A stretch of DNA of 48,098 bases from positions 1-48,098 of the forward strand of contig VGZV01000018.1 in the NCBI GenBank assembly GCA_016872385.1. The letters run 5' to 3'. Below the pieces are notes generated by a model, which searched no databases, had not been told where the DNA came from, and saw nothing but the letters and a program-made list of their open reading frames with translations. Below, in pieces: positions 25,191-32,371 of this stretch. The translations under genes and the position numbers were made by a program. The number at the start of each line of letters is the position of its first letter. The first letter of the stretch is position 1. This stretch comes from SAR202 cluster bacterium. GTDB taxonomy: Bacteria; Chloroflexota; Dehalococcoidia; Lucifugimonadales; UBA3495.

Positions 25191-26258
25191 GTGAAAGCTC
25201 TGCCCTCCAAAGTCTGCGTGCATCGCAACTACTCATGGTTCGATAAGCTCACCACGAGCGGGCAGCAACCGCTCACCCTGAGCCTGTCGAAGGGTGCGCA
25301 ACGACGTAGTCACGACCCGTTGGCGCACGCTTTCGCTCTTGCTCTGCTACTGCTGCTGGCCCTGGTCTTGGCTTCGGCGGCCCTGGCTCAGGCGCCGCTG
25401 CCGCAGCCCGTGGGCCACGTTAACGACTTTGCGGAAGTAATCTCTTCTGACGTGGAGAAGCCTCTGGAGGATGCCTTGCGGCTGTTCCAGGAGGAGACCA
25501 CCGTTGAATTGGTGGTGGTGACTGTCCCTGACCTGGGCGGCGATACCGTGGAACAATATGCCGTGCGGCTGTTCAATGAGTGGGGAATCGGGAAGAAGGA
25601 TGTGGACAACGGCGTATTGCTGCTGCTGGGGGTGCAAGAGCGTAGCATCAAGATTGAGGTAGGCTACGGCATGGAGCCGTACCTGACCGACGGCCAGGTG
25701 GGCCGCATCCTGGACAATGACGTGCTGCCCGACTTCCGGGAGGGCAACTACTCCTTGGGCATCACCAAGGGGATGCAGGCGATGGCTGAGACCATTGCCA
25801 ACAGCGATTACCAACCTGGCGAAGTGCGTTCCCGTCCTGCGGAACGGACCCTGCCACCGGTGAACATCGGCGTGGACCGGCTCTGGGTGCTTGGCCCCCT
25901 GGCGATGTTCACTATCTACCTGATATCCTTCATGGCCCGCACCCGGTCTTTCTGGTTTGGCGGCGTTTGGGGAGCGATAGTCGGCGGCGTGCTGGGCTGG
26001 CTGCTGGGCGGAGTCCTGGCCATTGTTGGGCTGGCCGTGCTGGCAGGTATCCTGGGCTTGATGTTGGATGCGGCCCTATCCTCAGCTTATGTTCACCAGA
26101 AATCCTCCGGGCGGCCCACCGGCTGGCGCCGTTCCATGGATGGATTCTCCGGAGCAGGGCGCGGCGGGTGGACTGGCTCCAAAGGGATTGGCGGCGGCAG
26201 CTTTAAGGGCTTTGGCGGGGGACGCTCCGGCGGCGGCGGGGCCTCCCGGAGGTTCTGA
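25191..26258 (+). CDS. TPM-domain (YgcG-like) protein with repeat-derived N-terminus
   Basis: The protein has a TPM phosphatase-like domain (PLPQPVGHVNDFAEVIS to EVGYGMEPYLTDGQVGRI), membrane helices near residues 225-300, and a Gly/Ser/Arg-rich C-terminus (GGGSFKGFGGGRSGGGG), the common architecture of YgcG-like proteins. Its hydrophobic signal segment (FALALLLLLALVLASAALAQA) begins only at about residue 48. The residues before it, including YSWFDKLT and PLTLSLSKG, are translated from a dispersed CTTCGACAAGCTCA-type repeat. The formal start is GTG 25191; a TTG at about residue 44 could be the working start. It is coupled to lemA before and an MFS gene after (TGATG overlap). Confidence 0.87.
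   Translation: MKALPSKVCVHRNYSWFDKLTTSGQQPLTLSLSKGAQRRSHDPLAHAFALALLLLLALVLASAALAQAPLPQPVGHVNDFAEVISSDVEKPLEDALRLFQEETTVELVVVTVPDLGGDTVEQYAVRLFNEWGIGKKDVDNGVLLLLGVQERSIKIEVGYGMEPYLTDGQVGRILDNDVLPDFREGNYSLGITKGMQAMAETIANSDYQPGEVRSRPAERTLPPVNIGVDRLWVLGPLAMFTIYLISFMARTRSFWFGGVWGAIVGGVLGWLLGGVLAIVGLAVLAGILGLMLDAALSSAYVHQKSSGRPTGWRRSMDGFSGAGRGGWTGSKGIGGGSFKGFGGGRSGGGGASRRF
25231..25298. repeat. Dispersed inverted repeat inside the 5' end of the TPM gene
   Basis: Two units of the GTTCGATAAGCTCACCACGAG / CTCACCCTGAGCCTGTCGAAG family in opposite orientation form a long hairpin within the coding frame, before the signal peptide. Confidence 0.8.
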
Positions 26259-27550
26259 TGGTACTGCCCGCATTTCTGCAGCACGCCACGGCGCGGTTGG
26301 GGCTGACTCACCCCGCACAGGCTAAGGCAGAGAAAAAACCCTCCGGCTTTGGCGGCGCGGCGGCGGAAGCACTGCGGGATTCGGCCTTCCGCTACTTTTG
26401 GGGCAGCATTGCCCTGACCCAACTGGCCAATCAGATGCGGGTCATGGTCATCGCCTGGCTTGTCCTGGACATGACCAACTCCCAGCTATGGGTGGGCCTG
26501 GTCAACGGACTACCCGGCATAGCTATTGCCGTGCTGGGCCTGCTGGGTGGAGTGCTGGTGGACCGCTCCCATCCCAAGGAGGTGCTCTTGGGAGTGCGTT
26601 TCACCATGGCCACCGCTGCATTCCTCACTGCCTTTTTGGTGACTGCCGGCATTATTCATGTGTGGCATCTCCTGGCCCTGACCTTTGTCGCGTATGGGGT
26701 CAATGGCATGGATGCAGTGGCTTCCCAGGTAGGGGTGAGAAACCTGGTGAGCCGGGAGCGGCTGCTCAGCGCCCTGTCCCTCACCAGAGTCGCCAACAAC
26801 ATTTCCCAGATTGTGGGGCCTGCTTTGGGTGGAGTAGTAATGGCTTGGTTAGGCCCTTCTCCTGCCCTCTGGATACTGGTGGCGGCCTTTGCCCTGGCGT
26901 TGGCCGCGCTGCTCCGTTTCCCCGGCGGTAAGCCCAATCCAAACAGCAAGAACACTTCAGTAGCCCGGGATTTGATTATGGGCTTCCGCTACGTGGGGCG
27001 CACTCAACATGTGCGCTGGTTGCTTATCCTGGGCGGCATTTGCATTTTGCCCGCCTCCTTTCATCCGCTGATGCCCAGCCACATCCGGGATACTTTGCAC
27101 CTTGGCCCGGACTCCCTGGGACTGATTATTGGCATCTACGGAGCGGGCGGGCTGATTGGCTCGGTGGTCCTGTCGGTGCGCAAAGATGTCAGCCGCAAGG
27201 GATTTGCCATGGTGTGGTCTGCCCTGGTGTGGAGCCTGTGTCTGGCTGGGCTGGCTTTCTCCCGCTCTTTTTACCTAAGTGCAGCTTGCATGTTCGTCAT
27301 AGGAATTATGTGGTCGGTGTGGATGAACAACTTGAATACCTTGCTTCAAACCACCGTGCCGACAGATATGCAAGGCCGGGTGGTGGCGATTAACAAGATT
27401 TTCTCCCAGGGCGGTATGACCTGGCTGGTGGGCGGCTTGCTGGCTGCTGCCATTGGGCCCAAGGCCACGTTTTTGCTGGCTGCGGCTGTATTTGTTTGGC
27501 TGCACCTGACAGCCTATTGGCGCACTCCGGAGCTGCGGCGGGCAGATTAG
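26258..27550 (+). CDS. Major facilitator superfamily transporter
   Basis: The protein (430 residues) has about twelve hydrophobic segments, with FRYFWGSIALTQLANQMRVMVIAWLVLDMT near residue 45-75 and GVLVDRSHPKEVLLG as the loop 2-3 motif of EntS-like MFS proteins. A cytosolic segment of about 35 residues (residues 1-40) precedes the first helix. Its ATG shares a base with the TPM gene stop (TGATG), so it is translationally coupled to the lemA-TPM pair. This is an unusual partner for that pair. Its substrate is unknown. Confidence 0.88.
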   Translation: MVLPAFLQHATARLGLTHPAQAKAEKKPSGFGGAAAEALRDSAFRYFWGSIALTQLANQMRVMVIAWLVLDMTNSQLWVGLVNGLPGIAIAVLGLLGGVLVDRSHPKEVLLGVRFTMATAAFLTAFLVTAGIIHVWHLLALTFVAYGVNGMDAVASQVGVRNLVSRERLLSALSLTRVANNISQIVGPALGGVVMAWLGPSPALWILVAAFALALAALLRFPGGKPNPNSKNTSVARDLIMGFRYVGRTQHVRWLLILGGICILPASFHPLMPSHIRDTLHLGPDSLGLIIGIYGAGGLIGSVVLSVRKDVSRKGFAMVWSALVWSLCLAGLAFSRSFYLSAACMFVIGIMWSVWMNNLNTLLQTTVPTDMQGRVVAINKIFSQGGMTWLVGGLLAAAIGPKATFLLAAAVFVWLHLTAYWRTPELRRAD

Positions 27551-27686
27551 AAGAGTGCAAGACCTGGTGGGCGAGAGGCGTGCCCATACATCCCAATTAA
27601 CATTTTAGGGTGCTAAATTAATTAATAAGAACTTAAGAATCGGCCTGTACCATTAGCTCATCCTCCCCAGATAAACAGGAGGCGTC

Positions 27687-28946
27687 ATGGTTAGCCAGCA
27701 AAGAAGCAGGGCGTTTGCACTGGCAGTGACCGCGGTGGCGGTGGCAGTGATTATGGTGGTGTCCTTTGCCTGGGTTGGACCCGGCCTTCAGGGCATTACC
27801 AGCCCGGCCGCGGCGGCCTTGTTTGATGAAGAGCAAGTTCAGCAGATTTATGACCGGGTCAGCCCTGCGGTGGCTGAGGTAAATGTGGACCGCAAGGTGG
27901 GAAACAGTCTTGTGCAGGTGGGCGTAGGCTCCGGATTCTTGATTGACCGGGACGGTTACATTGCCACCAATAACCACGTGGTGGAAGATGCCGACCGTGT
28001 GCGGGTTGGCTTTCCCAATGGCGCTACTGCCGAAGCTATAGTGCTGGGCCGCAACCCGGCCAACGACCTGGCCCTGATTAAAGTGGATGCGCAGAAAGTG
28101 GCGGGCATTACCCCTGTTTCCCTGGGCAATTCTGAAGCAGTCCGTCCCGGCCAGTTGGCCGTGGCCATTGGCAACCCCTTCGGCCTGGATGGGAGCATTA
28201 CTGCGGGAATCATCAGCGGCATAAACCGCGACCTGCCCAGTGAGCTTGGCAGGTCCATTCCGGGGGTATTGCAGACCGATGCTTTGATTAACCCTGGCAA
28301 CTCCGGAGGCCCTTTATTGAACAGCTCTGGGCAAGTGGTGGGCGTCAACACCGCCATCCAGGTCAACCCGGTGGAAATCCCTTCCTCCCTGGTGCAAGGC
28401 CGCCGCAGTATTGGCTTTGCTGTGCCGGTTAACACGTTGCGGGATTTGCTGCCCAGGCTGCGGGAAGCCCGGGTCATTCAGCCGGCCTGGCTGGGCATCA
28501 GCGCCACCACTCTGGACCCCACTCTGGTGGAGCGTTTCAAGCTGCCTGTGGACCGGGGCGTTTACCTGGTCCAAACCCTGCCCAACAGTCCAGCCGCCGC
28601 GGCTGGCTTGGTGGCTGGAGGCCTGGACGCACGCGGTAACCCCAATCCCGGCGGCGACATTGTCGTTGCAATAGATGGGAAGGATGTGGAGACCGTGGCT
28701 GGCCTGGTGTCGGTGCTTAACCGCCACCTGCCGGGAAGCCAGATTACCTTGACGGTGGTGCGCAAGGGCGCCGAGATGTCCATATCCGTAACTCTGGGTG
28801 AGTGGCCTGCCGGGCAGGTCAGGAAGTTCCAGGTCCCTGGTGAAACCGATCCTAATGGCGAGTTTGATTCACCCAACGACCCTCGGGGGAATTCGATTCC
28901 GGGGCTGCCGCTGCCTCCCCTGTTCCCTGGCAACCCTAACAAGTAA
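27687..28946 (+). CDS. HtrA/DegP-like trypsin-fold serine protease with PDZ domain
   Basis: The protein (419 residues) has an N-terminal membrane anchor or signal helix (residues 10-30), then a trypsin-like domain with the triad His97 (TNNHVV), Asp127 (NDLALI) and Ser206 (GNSGGP), and a PDZ domain from about 265 to 375 (LGISATTLDP, VYLVQTLPNSPAAAAGLVAG). The Pro-rich C-terminal tail (LPLPPLFPGN) is not part of either domain. It is probably an extracytoplasmic quality-control protease. ATG 27687 has ACAGGAGGCGTC before it. About 135 AT-rich bases upstream probably hold its own promoter. Confidence 0.95.
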   Translation: MVSQQRSRAFALAVTAVAVAVIMVVSFAWVGPGLQGITSPAAAALFDEEQVQQIYDRVSPAVAEVNVDRKVGNSLVQVGVGSGFLIDRDGYIATNNHVVEDADRVRVGFPNGATAEAIVLGRNPANDLALIKVDAQKVAGITPVSLGNSEAVRPGQLAVAIGNPFGLDGSITAGIISGINRDLPSELGRSIPGVLQTDALINPGNSGGPLLNSSGQVVGVNTAIQVNPVEIPSSLVQGRRSIGFAVPVNTLRDLLPRLREARVIQPAWLGISATTLDPTLVERFKLPVDRGVYLVQTLPNSPAAAAGLVAGGLDARGNPNPGGDIVVAIDGKDVETVAGLVSVLNRHLPGSQITLTVVRKGAEMSISVTLGEWPAGQVRKFQVPGETDPNGEFDSPNDPRGNSIPGLPLPPLFPGNPNK

Positions 28947-29337
28947 CCTCTGGTAACCCAAGGCGCAGCGGGGTGCGCCTGTGGAACTCTCTGCATCGGC
29001 AGCCGGGCCAGCGTCCGTCAACGCGGTCCGGCTGCTTTCATTTGCTGGGGCTGATTGTTGGGGCGCTGCTTGCTGCGCCCTGGTAAGGCAACGGGGCGGA
29101 CCAAGGAGCGCCCCTACTTAGCGCCTATCCTGAAAACTCACCGCCGAGTACGCGAAGACCGCTGGGATAAAAGGAATCCAGTACAAACTCTCTGCGTTCT
29201 TTGCGCTCTCTGCGGTTATTAGGATATCCTCTTACCGGGAATGCAGCGGCCCAGGTCCTCATGCCCAATCGTCTTGCAGCATTTCCGCTGGTAGGGTACA
29301 TTGAAGGCCGTATAGCCGCGCCAGGAGGATCTGCCCC
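28947..29337. repeat. Intergenic region with CTCTGCG repeat
   Basis: No gene is supported. A GCGGGGCG...CGCCCCTAC unit lies near 29090-29120, and a CTCTGCGTTCTTTGCGCTCT repeat with CTGCGGTTATTAGG follows at about 29190-29223. The latter recurs, partly inverted, at 38826 and 38998. The upstream region of the selenoprotein operon follows. Confidence 0.55.
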
Positions 29338-30381
29338 ATGACCAGCAGCAAGCTGCTCTCCGGCACTTTCCAGTTTAGCCAGTGGGAGGAGGCCCAGGAG
29401 TACTACCTGGAAAATGGCCTGACCGATGGCCTTCCCATTGTGCCCCCGTCGGAAGAGCGGGTGCGCGCCATGCTCCAGTATGCCGGGCTGGCCCCCAACG
29501 CGGTCATCGGCACGGAGACCATCCGCCAGAAGCGTTTCACCGCAGAGAAGGCTGCCATCGCCGCAGTGATGGCGGGCTGCAAGCCAGAGTATTTCCCGGT
29601 GGTGCTGGCGGCGGTGGCCGCTGCCTGTGAGCGGCCTTTCAACCTCCATGCCAGCAGCACTTCCACCAATGGCGTCACCGTGCTGGCCCTGGTCAGCGGC
29701 CCCTATGCGGCCCAAATCGGCATGAACTGCGGCGTGTCCCTCATGGGAGCCGGGAACCGCGCCAACGCCACCATTGGCCGGGCCATCAATCTGTTCAAGG
29801 CCGGCTTTTACGGCTCTATCCCCAGGGACATGGATAACAGCACCCTGGGACACCCTGGTAAATTCACCTTCTGCTTTGCCGAGGACCTGGAACACGCCCC
29901 CTGGCCTTCCCTGGCGCAGTCCAAGGGCTTTGGCCCCCAGGACAGCACCGTGACCATTTACGCCGCCAATGCTCCCTTGCAGGTGAGCATCTACACCGGC
30001 AAGGCACCGGAGGATTTCCTCACCGCAGTGTCCCACGCCATGCTGGGACTGGGCCACTCCCTGTCAGAAGTGCTGGTGGTGGTTGGCGGCGAGCTGATGG
30101 GTTATTTGACGGAAGCTCGCTGGAGCCGCCAGCAGGTGCAGGATTTCTTGTACCAGAAGACCCGCCGTCCCCTGCGGGAGTGGGTGGAGTGGCACCGGGT
30201 GGACCACCCCCAGCCCGGCGACAACCCCGACCGGCTGCTGGGCTGCGTTGCGGAGCCGGGACGGATTACCGTGGCGCCCGGCGGCGGCATGGCCGGGGCT
30301 TTCGTCAGCATTATTCCTTCCTGGGGCGGCAGCCGCTCCATCACGCGGCAAATTCAGACCAGCCATACTGCAAGGAGGTAG
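29338..30381 (+). CDS. Conserved partner of the UGSC selenoprotein
   Basis: The 347-residue soluble protein opens with a region containing YYLENGLTDGLPIVPPSEERV and has several Cys (MAGCKPE, AACERPF, MNCGVSL, TFCFAED, LLGCVAE). No classical fold is obvious to me. It lies six bases upstream of the UGSC selenoprotein on the same strand, and I recall similar proteins encoded beside UGSC genes in other bacteria. I infer that the two act together, perhaps in a redox or thiol reaction. The role is otherwise unknown. The conserved spaced Gly-rich stretch LMGAGNRANATIGRAINLF is a candidate active or binding site. Confidence 0.75.
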   Translation: MTSSKLLSGTFQFSQWEEAQEYYLENGLTDGLPIVPPSEERVRAMLQYAGLAPNAVIGTETIRQKRFTAEKAAIAAVMAGCKPEYFPVVLAAVAAACERPFNLHASSTSTNGVTVLALVSGPYAAQIGMNCGVSLMGAGNRANATIGRAINLFKAGFYGSIPRDMDNSTLGHPGKFTFCFAEDLEHAPWPSLAQSKGFGPQDSTVTIYAANAPLQVSIYTGKAPEDFLTAVSHAMLGLGHSLSEVLVVVGGELMGYLTEARWSRQQVQDFLYQKTRRPLREWVEWHRVDHPQPGDNPDRLLGCVAEPGRITVAPGGGMAGAFVSIIPSWGGSRSITRQIQTSHTARR

Positions 30382-30387
30382 TCATAT

Positions 30388-30930
30388 ATGCCAACTCAGC
30401 CTCAGCAATCTCTGGTATTCCTGGACCCACGGGACGAAAATGCCAAGCCAGCGGCCCTAGCGTCCCGTCCAGCGTCGCTGGACGGCAAGGTCATCGGCCT
30501 GTTCTCCAACAATAAGCCCCATTCGGAGACCATGCTGCGGATGATTGCCGACTTGATTGGCGAGCGCTACGCCATCAAAGGGGTGCTGGAGCACAACAAG
30601 GGCGGCCACCAGTGGCCGGCCAACAAAGAGGCCCTGCAGGAGATGGCCGGGAAGTGTGACGTGGCGATTCACGCCACTGCGGAGTGAGGGTCCTGCACCG
30701 CGTGCAGTGTGCACGACGCAATGGAAATGGAACTGCTGGGCATCCCTTCGGTGGTGCTGACCACCCGGCCCTTTGTTTCCCAGGCTCACGCTATGTCCCG
30801 GATGCGCGGCGACCCGGACTACGGCCTGGCGGTAATTGAGCACCCCATAGTCACCCTGACCCATGAGGAGCTGCTGGAGCGGGCGCGGACGGCGGCCCCC
30901 CAGGTAATCCAGCACCTGGTGGACCGGTAG
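30388..30930 (+). CDS. UGSC-family selenoprotein, in-frame TGA encodes Sec100
   Basis: The frame runs from ATG 30388 through TGA at 30685-30687 to the stop at 30930, giving 180 residues with selenocysteine at 100. The residues after TGA are G-S-C-T-A-C, so the motif is U-G-S-C, diagnostic of the UGSC (seleno)protein family. Sequence on both sides is fully protein-like and in the same frame: VIGLFSNNKPHSETMLRMI before it, MELLGIPSVVLTTRPFV after it. AAGGAGGTAG precedes the start. A hairpin 13 bases after TGA fits a bacterial SECIS. The family is thought to be redox-active through Sec/Cys, but its reaction is not established. Expression needs SelA/B/C/D, encoded elsewhere. Confidence 0.93.
30701..30715 (+). 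promoter_or_regulatory. Candidate bacterial SECIS hairpin
   Basis: CGTGCA / TGCACG stem with a GTG loop, the loop starting 19 bases after the TGA, within the usual spacing for bacterial SECIS elements and with G in the loop. A competing hairpin, CTGCAC / GTGCAG at 30693-30707, overlaps it. Confidence 0.7.
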
Positions 30931-30967
30931 AGCTTGGGCAGCGCTTTCTGAGTAACCACCTGGAGTG

Positions 30968-31006
30968 AAAAAGGGGCGTCCGGCCTGTTCTGGACGCCCC
31001 TCTTCG
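30968..31006. terminator. Bidirectional intrinsic terminator
   Basis: A stem GGGGCGTCC / GGACGCCCC (30973-30981 with 30992-31000) with a short loop. On the minus strand it is followed by TTTTTCACT, and on the plus strand by TCTTCG. It lies between the selenoprotein gene and the convergent small gene. Confidence 0.75.
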
Positions 31007-31020
31007 ATGCATAAAATCCC

Positions 31021-31167
31021 TTAGTGCTTGTCGTAGGTAGCGAGGAAGTCCTGCCACTTATCCCGCCGGGCCTGGCGCCGGTGCTTGTAGAGGTCAACCG
31101 CCAGCGCAGCCGGCCCGCCGCTGGTTATACCTGCGCCAATAGATGTCCCTAAAGTAACCCAATCCAT
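31021..31167 (-). CDS. Small hypothetical protein (48 aa)
   Basis: A short frame, MDWVTLGTSIGAGITSGGPA, with a weakly hydrophobic N-terminus and a basic tail (LYKHRRQARRDKWQDFLATY). AGGTGG lies six bases before its ATG, and the terminator at 30968 sits just beyond its stop on the same strand. These two signals support a real gene. Function unknown; possibly a small membrane-associated protein. Confidence 0.5.
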   Translation of the reverse strand: MDWVTLGTSIGAGITSGGPAALAVDLYKHRRQARRDKWQDFLATYDKH

Positions 31168-31189
31168 AGGCCACCTGCCATGCACTTTG

Positions 31190-32263
31190 TTACCGGAGCA
31201 GTTCCGCCACGGCGCGCTTCACCAGGTTGCGGGCCAGGGGCACCTTGTAGCCGTTGCCGGCCATGGGTCGGGGGTGGGACAGGGCCAGGCTTCCGGCATG
31301 GACGGCGTCCGCGCCGGACACCCGCTTGTCCTGCAGGTACTCCTCCACCTCGTGCGCCCGGTAGGGCACTGGGGCCACGCCCCCCAGGGCGCACCGGGCT
31401 TGTCGGACTATTCCTCCCTCCAGTTCCAGCGCGAGGGCCACGCTGACCAGGGCAAAATCGCCGGTCTCCCGCTCCCGCGCCTTGAGGTACAGGCTGCGGA
31501 CTTCTGAAATCCCCCCACCTCCCCTTTCGGCTGTGCTCAAGGCATGTCTTTGCGGAAGGGGGGTGTTATTGGCTTCCCCCCTTTGATAAAGGGGGCCAGG
31601 GGGGATTTGCACCACTACTACTCCCGTCACCAACTCCCCAGGCTCCAGGATGTTCTCCCGGGTCAGGTCGCGGCCTGGCCCAGCAAAGAAGTCGCCAAGG
31701 GCCACGCTGCGGCTGCCGCTTGGCCCAGCAATCTCCACCTGGGCGTCAAACACCGACAGGGCTACCGCCGTGTCCGAGGGGTGGACAATGTAGCAGCGGT
31801 CGCCGCCGGTGACGCATAGGTGCTTGCTGACGCCGGCCAAGGCGTAGCAGCGGTCGCCGCCCTTTTTCAGGCATACCGCCAGGGGATGGCGGTAGTACCA
31901 GCAGCGGGGCCGCTGGGCCAAGTTTCCCCCCAGGGTGCCCACGTTGCGGATTTGCCAAGTGGCCAGGCCCTGGGCGGCCTGGGCCAAGGATGCGTAGCGG
32001 CTGACTATGGCCGGGTGCTGGGCAATTTCGGTGATGGTGGTCATGGCGCCCAGCCGCAGGCCCTCCGCCGTCGCCTGGATGCCCCTCAGCTCCGGAATGC
32101 CTCCCAGGCTGACCAGCCGCCGGGGCGCTATCACCCCTTCTTTAATCTCGCTGAGCAGGTCGCTGGCCCCGGCGATAATGCGCACCTCCGATTCCGGCTG
32201 GGCTGACAGCAGCGCCACTGCTTCGTCAATGGTGCGGGGTTCCACAAACTCGAAGGGTTGCAA
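31190..32263 (-). CDS. Molybdenum hydroxylase FAD subunit (CoxM/XdhB-like) with repeat insertion
   Basis: The 357-residue protein is the FAD-binding medium subunit of a xanthine dehydrogenase / CO dehydrogenase-type hydroxylase. It passes electrons between a 2Fe-2S subunit and an acceptor. Features are the N-terminal FEFVEPRTIDEAVALLS, the flavin-phosphate motif IIAGASDLL near residue 32, NVGTLGGNLAQRPRCWYYR near 108-125, and a late CALGGVAPVPYRA. Cys-rich GGDRCYALAG resembles 4-hydroxybenzoyl-CoA reductase-type subunits. About 35 residues (219-253, with IPPGPLYQRGE and ERGGGGIS) come from an in-frame dispersed repeat. It follows the molybdopterin subunit on the same strand, with a repeat in the gap. 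Confidence 0.9.
   Translation of the reverse strand: MQPFEFVEPRTIDEAVALLSAQPESEVRIIAGASDLLSEIKEGVIAPRRLVSLGGIPELRGIQATAEGLRLGAMTTITEIAQHPAIVSRYASLAQAAQGLATWQIRNVGTLGGNLAQRPRCWYYRHPLAVCLKKGGDRCYALAGVSKHLCVTGGDRCYIVHPSDTAVALSVFDAQVEIAGPSGSRSVALGDFFAGPGRDLTRENILEPGELVTGVVVVQIPPGPLYQRGEANNTPLPQRHALSTAERGGGGISEVRSLYLKARERETGDFALVSVALALELEGGIVRQARCALGGVAPVPYRAHEVEEYLQDKRVSGADAVHAGSLALSHPRPMAGNGYKVPLARNLVKRAVAELLR
31509..31609. repeat. C/G-run palindrome in frame in the FAD subunit
   Basis: About 100 bases with two palindromic arms; it encodes Pro/Gly-rich residues inside an otherwise normal enzyme frame. Its outer edges carry GAAATC and GATTTG as in other copies. Confidence 0.8.
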
Positions 32264-32275
32264 AGCAGGCTCCTT

Positions 32276-32350
32276 GAAACCCCCATCCTGACCTTCCCCC
32301 TTGTCCAGGGGGCAGGAAAATTTGCTCTCCCTTTTTAAGGGGGAGAGCTA
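32276..32350. repeat. C/G-run palindrome between hydroxylase genes
   Basis: Two arms, CCCCCTTGTCCAGGGGG and CTCCCTTTTTAAGGGGGAG, in the intergenic gap between the two hydroxylase subunits. Confidence 0.7.
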
Positions 32351-32371
32351 GAGTGGGGTTTGTTCTTCATG

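Noticed and set aside
30685..30687. TGA as a real stop leaving two separate genes
   Set aside because: Both sides are protein-like in one frame, the second half lacks its own ribosome site, and the UGSC motif sits at the junction.
30693..30707. CTGCAC/GTGCAG hairpin as the SECIS element
   Set aside because: Its loop starts only about 11 bases after the TGA, closer than usual; the overlapping hairpin at 30701-30715 fits better.
30819..31097. 92-codon minus-strand frame opposite the selenoprotein end
   Set aside because: It crosses a terminator and a convincing plus-strand gene and has Ser/Thr-rich shadow composition.
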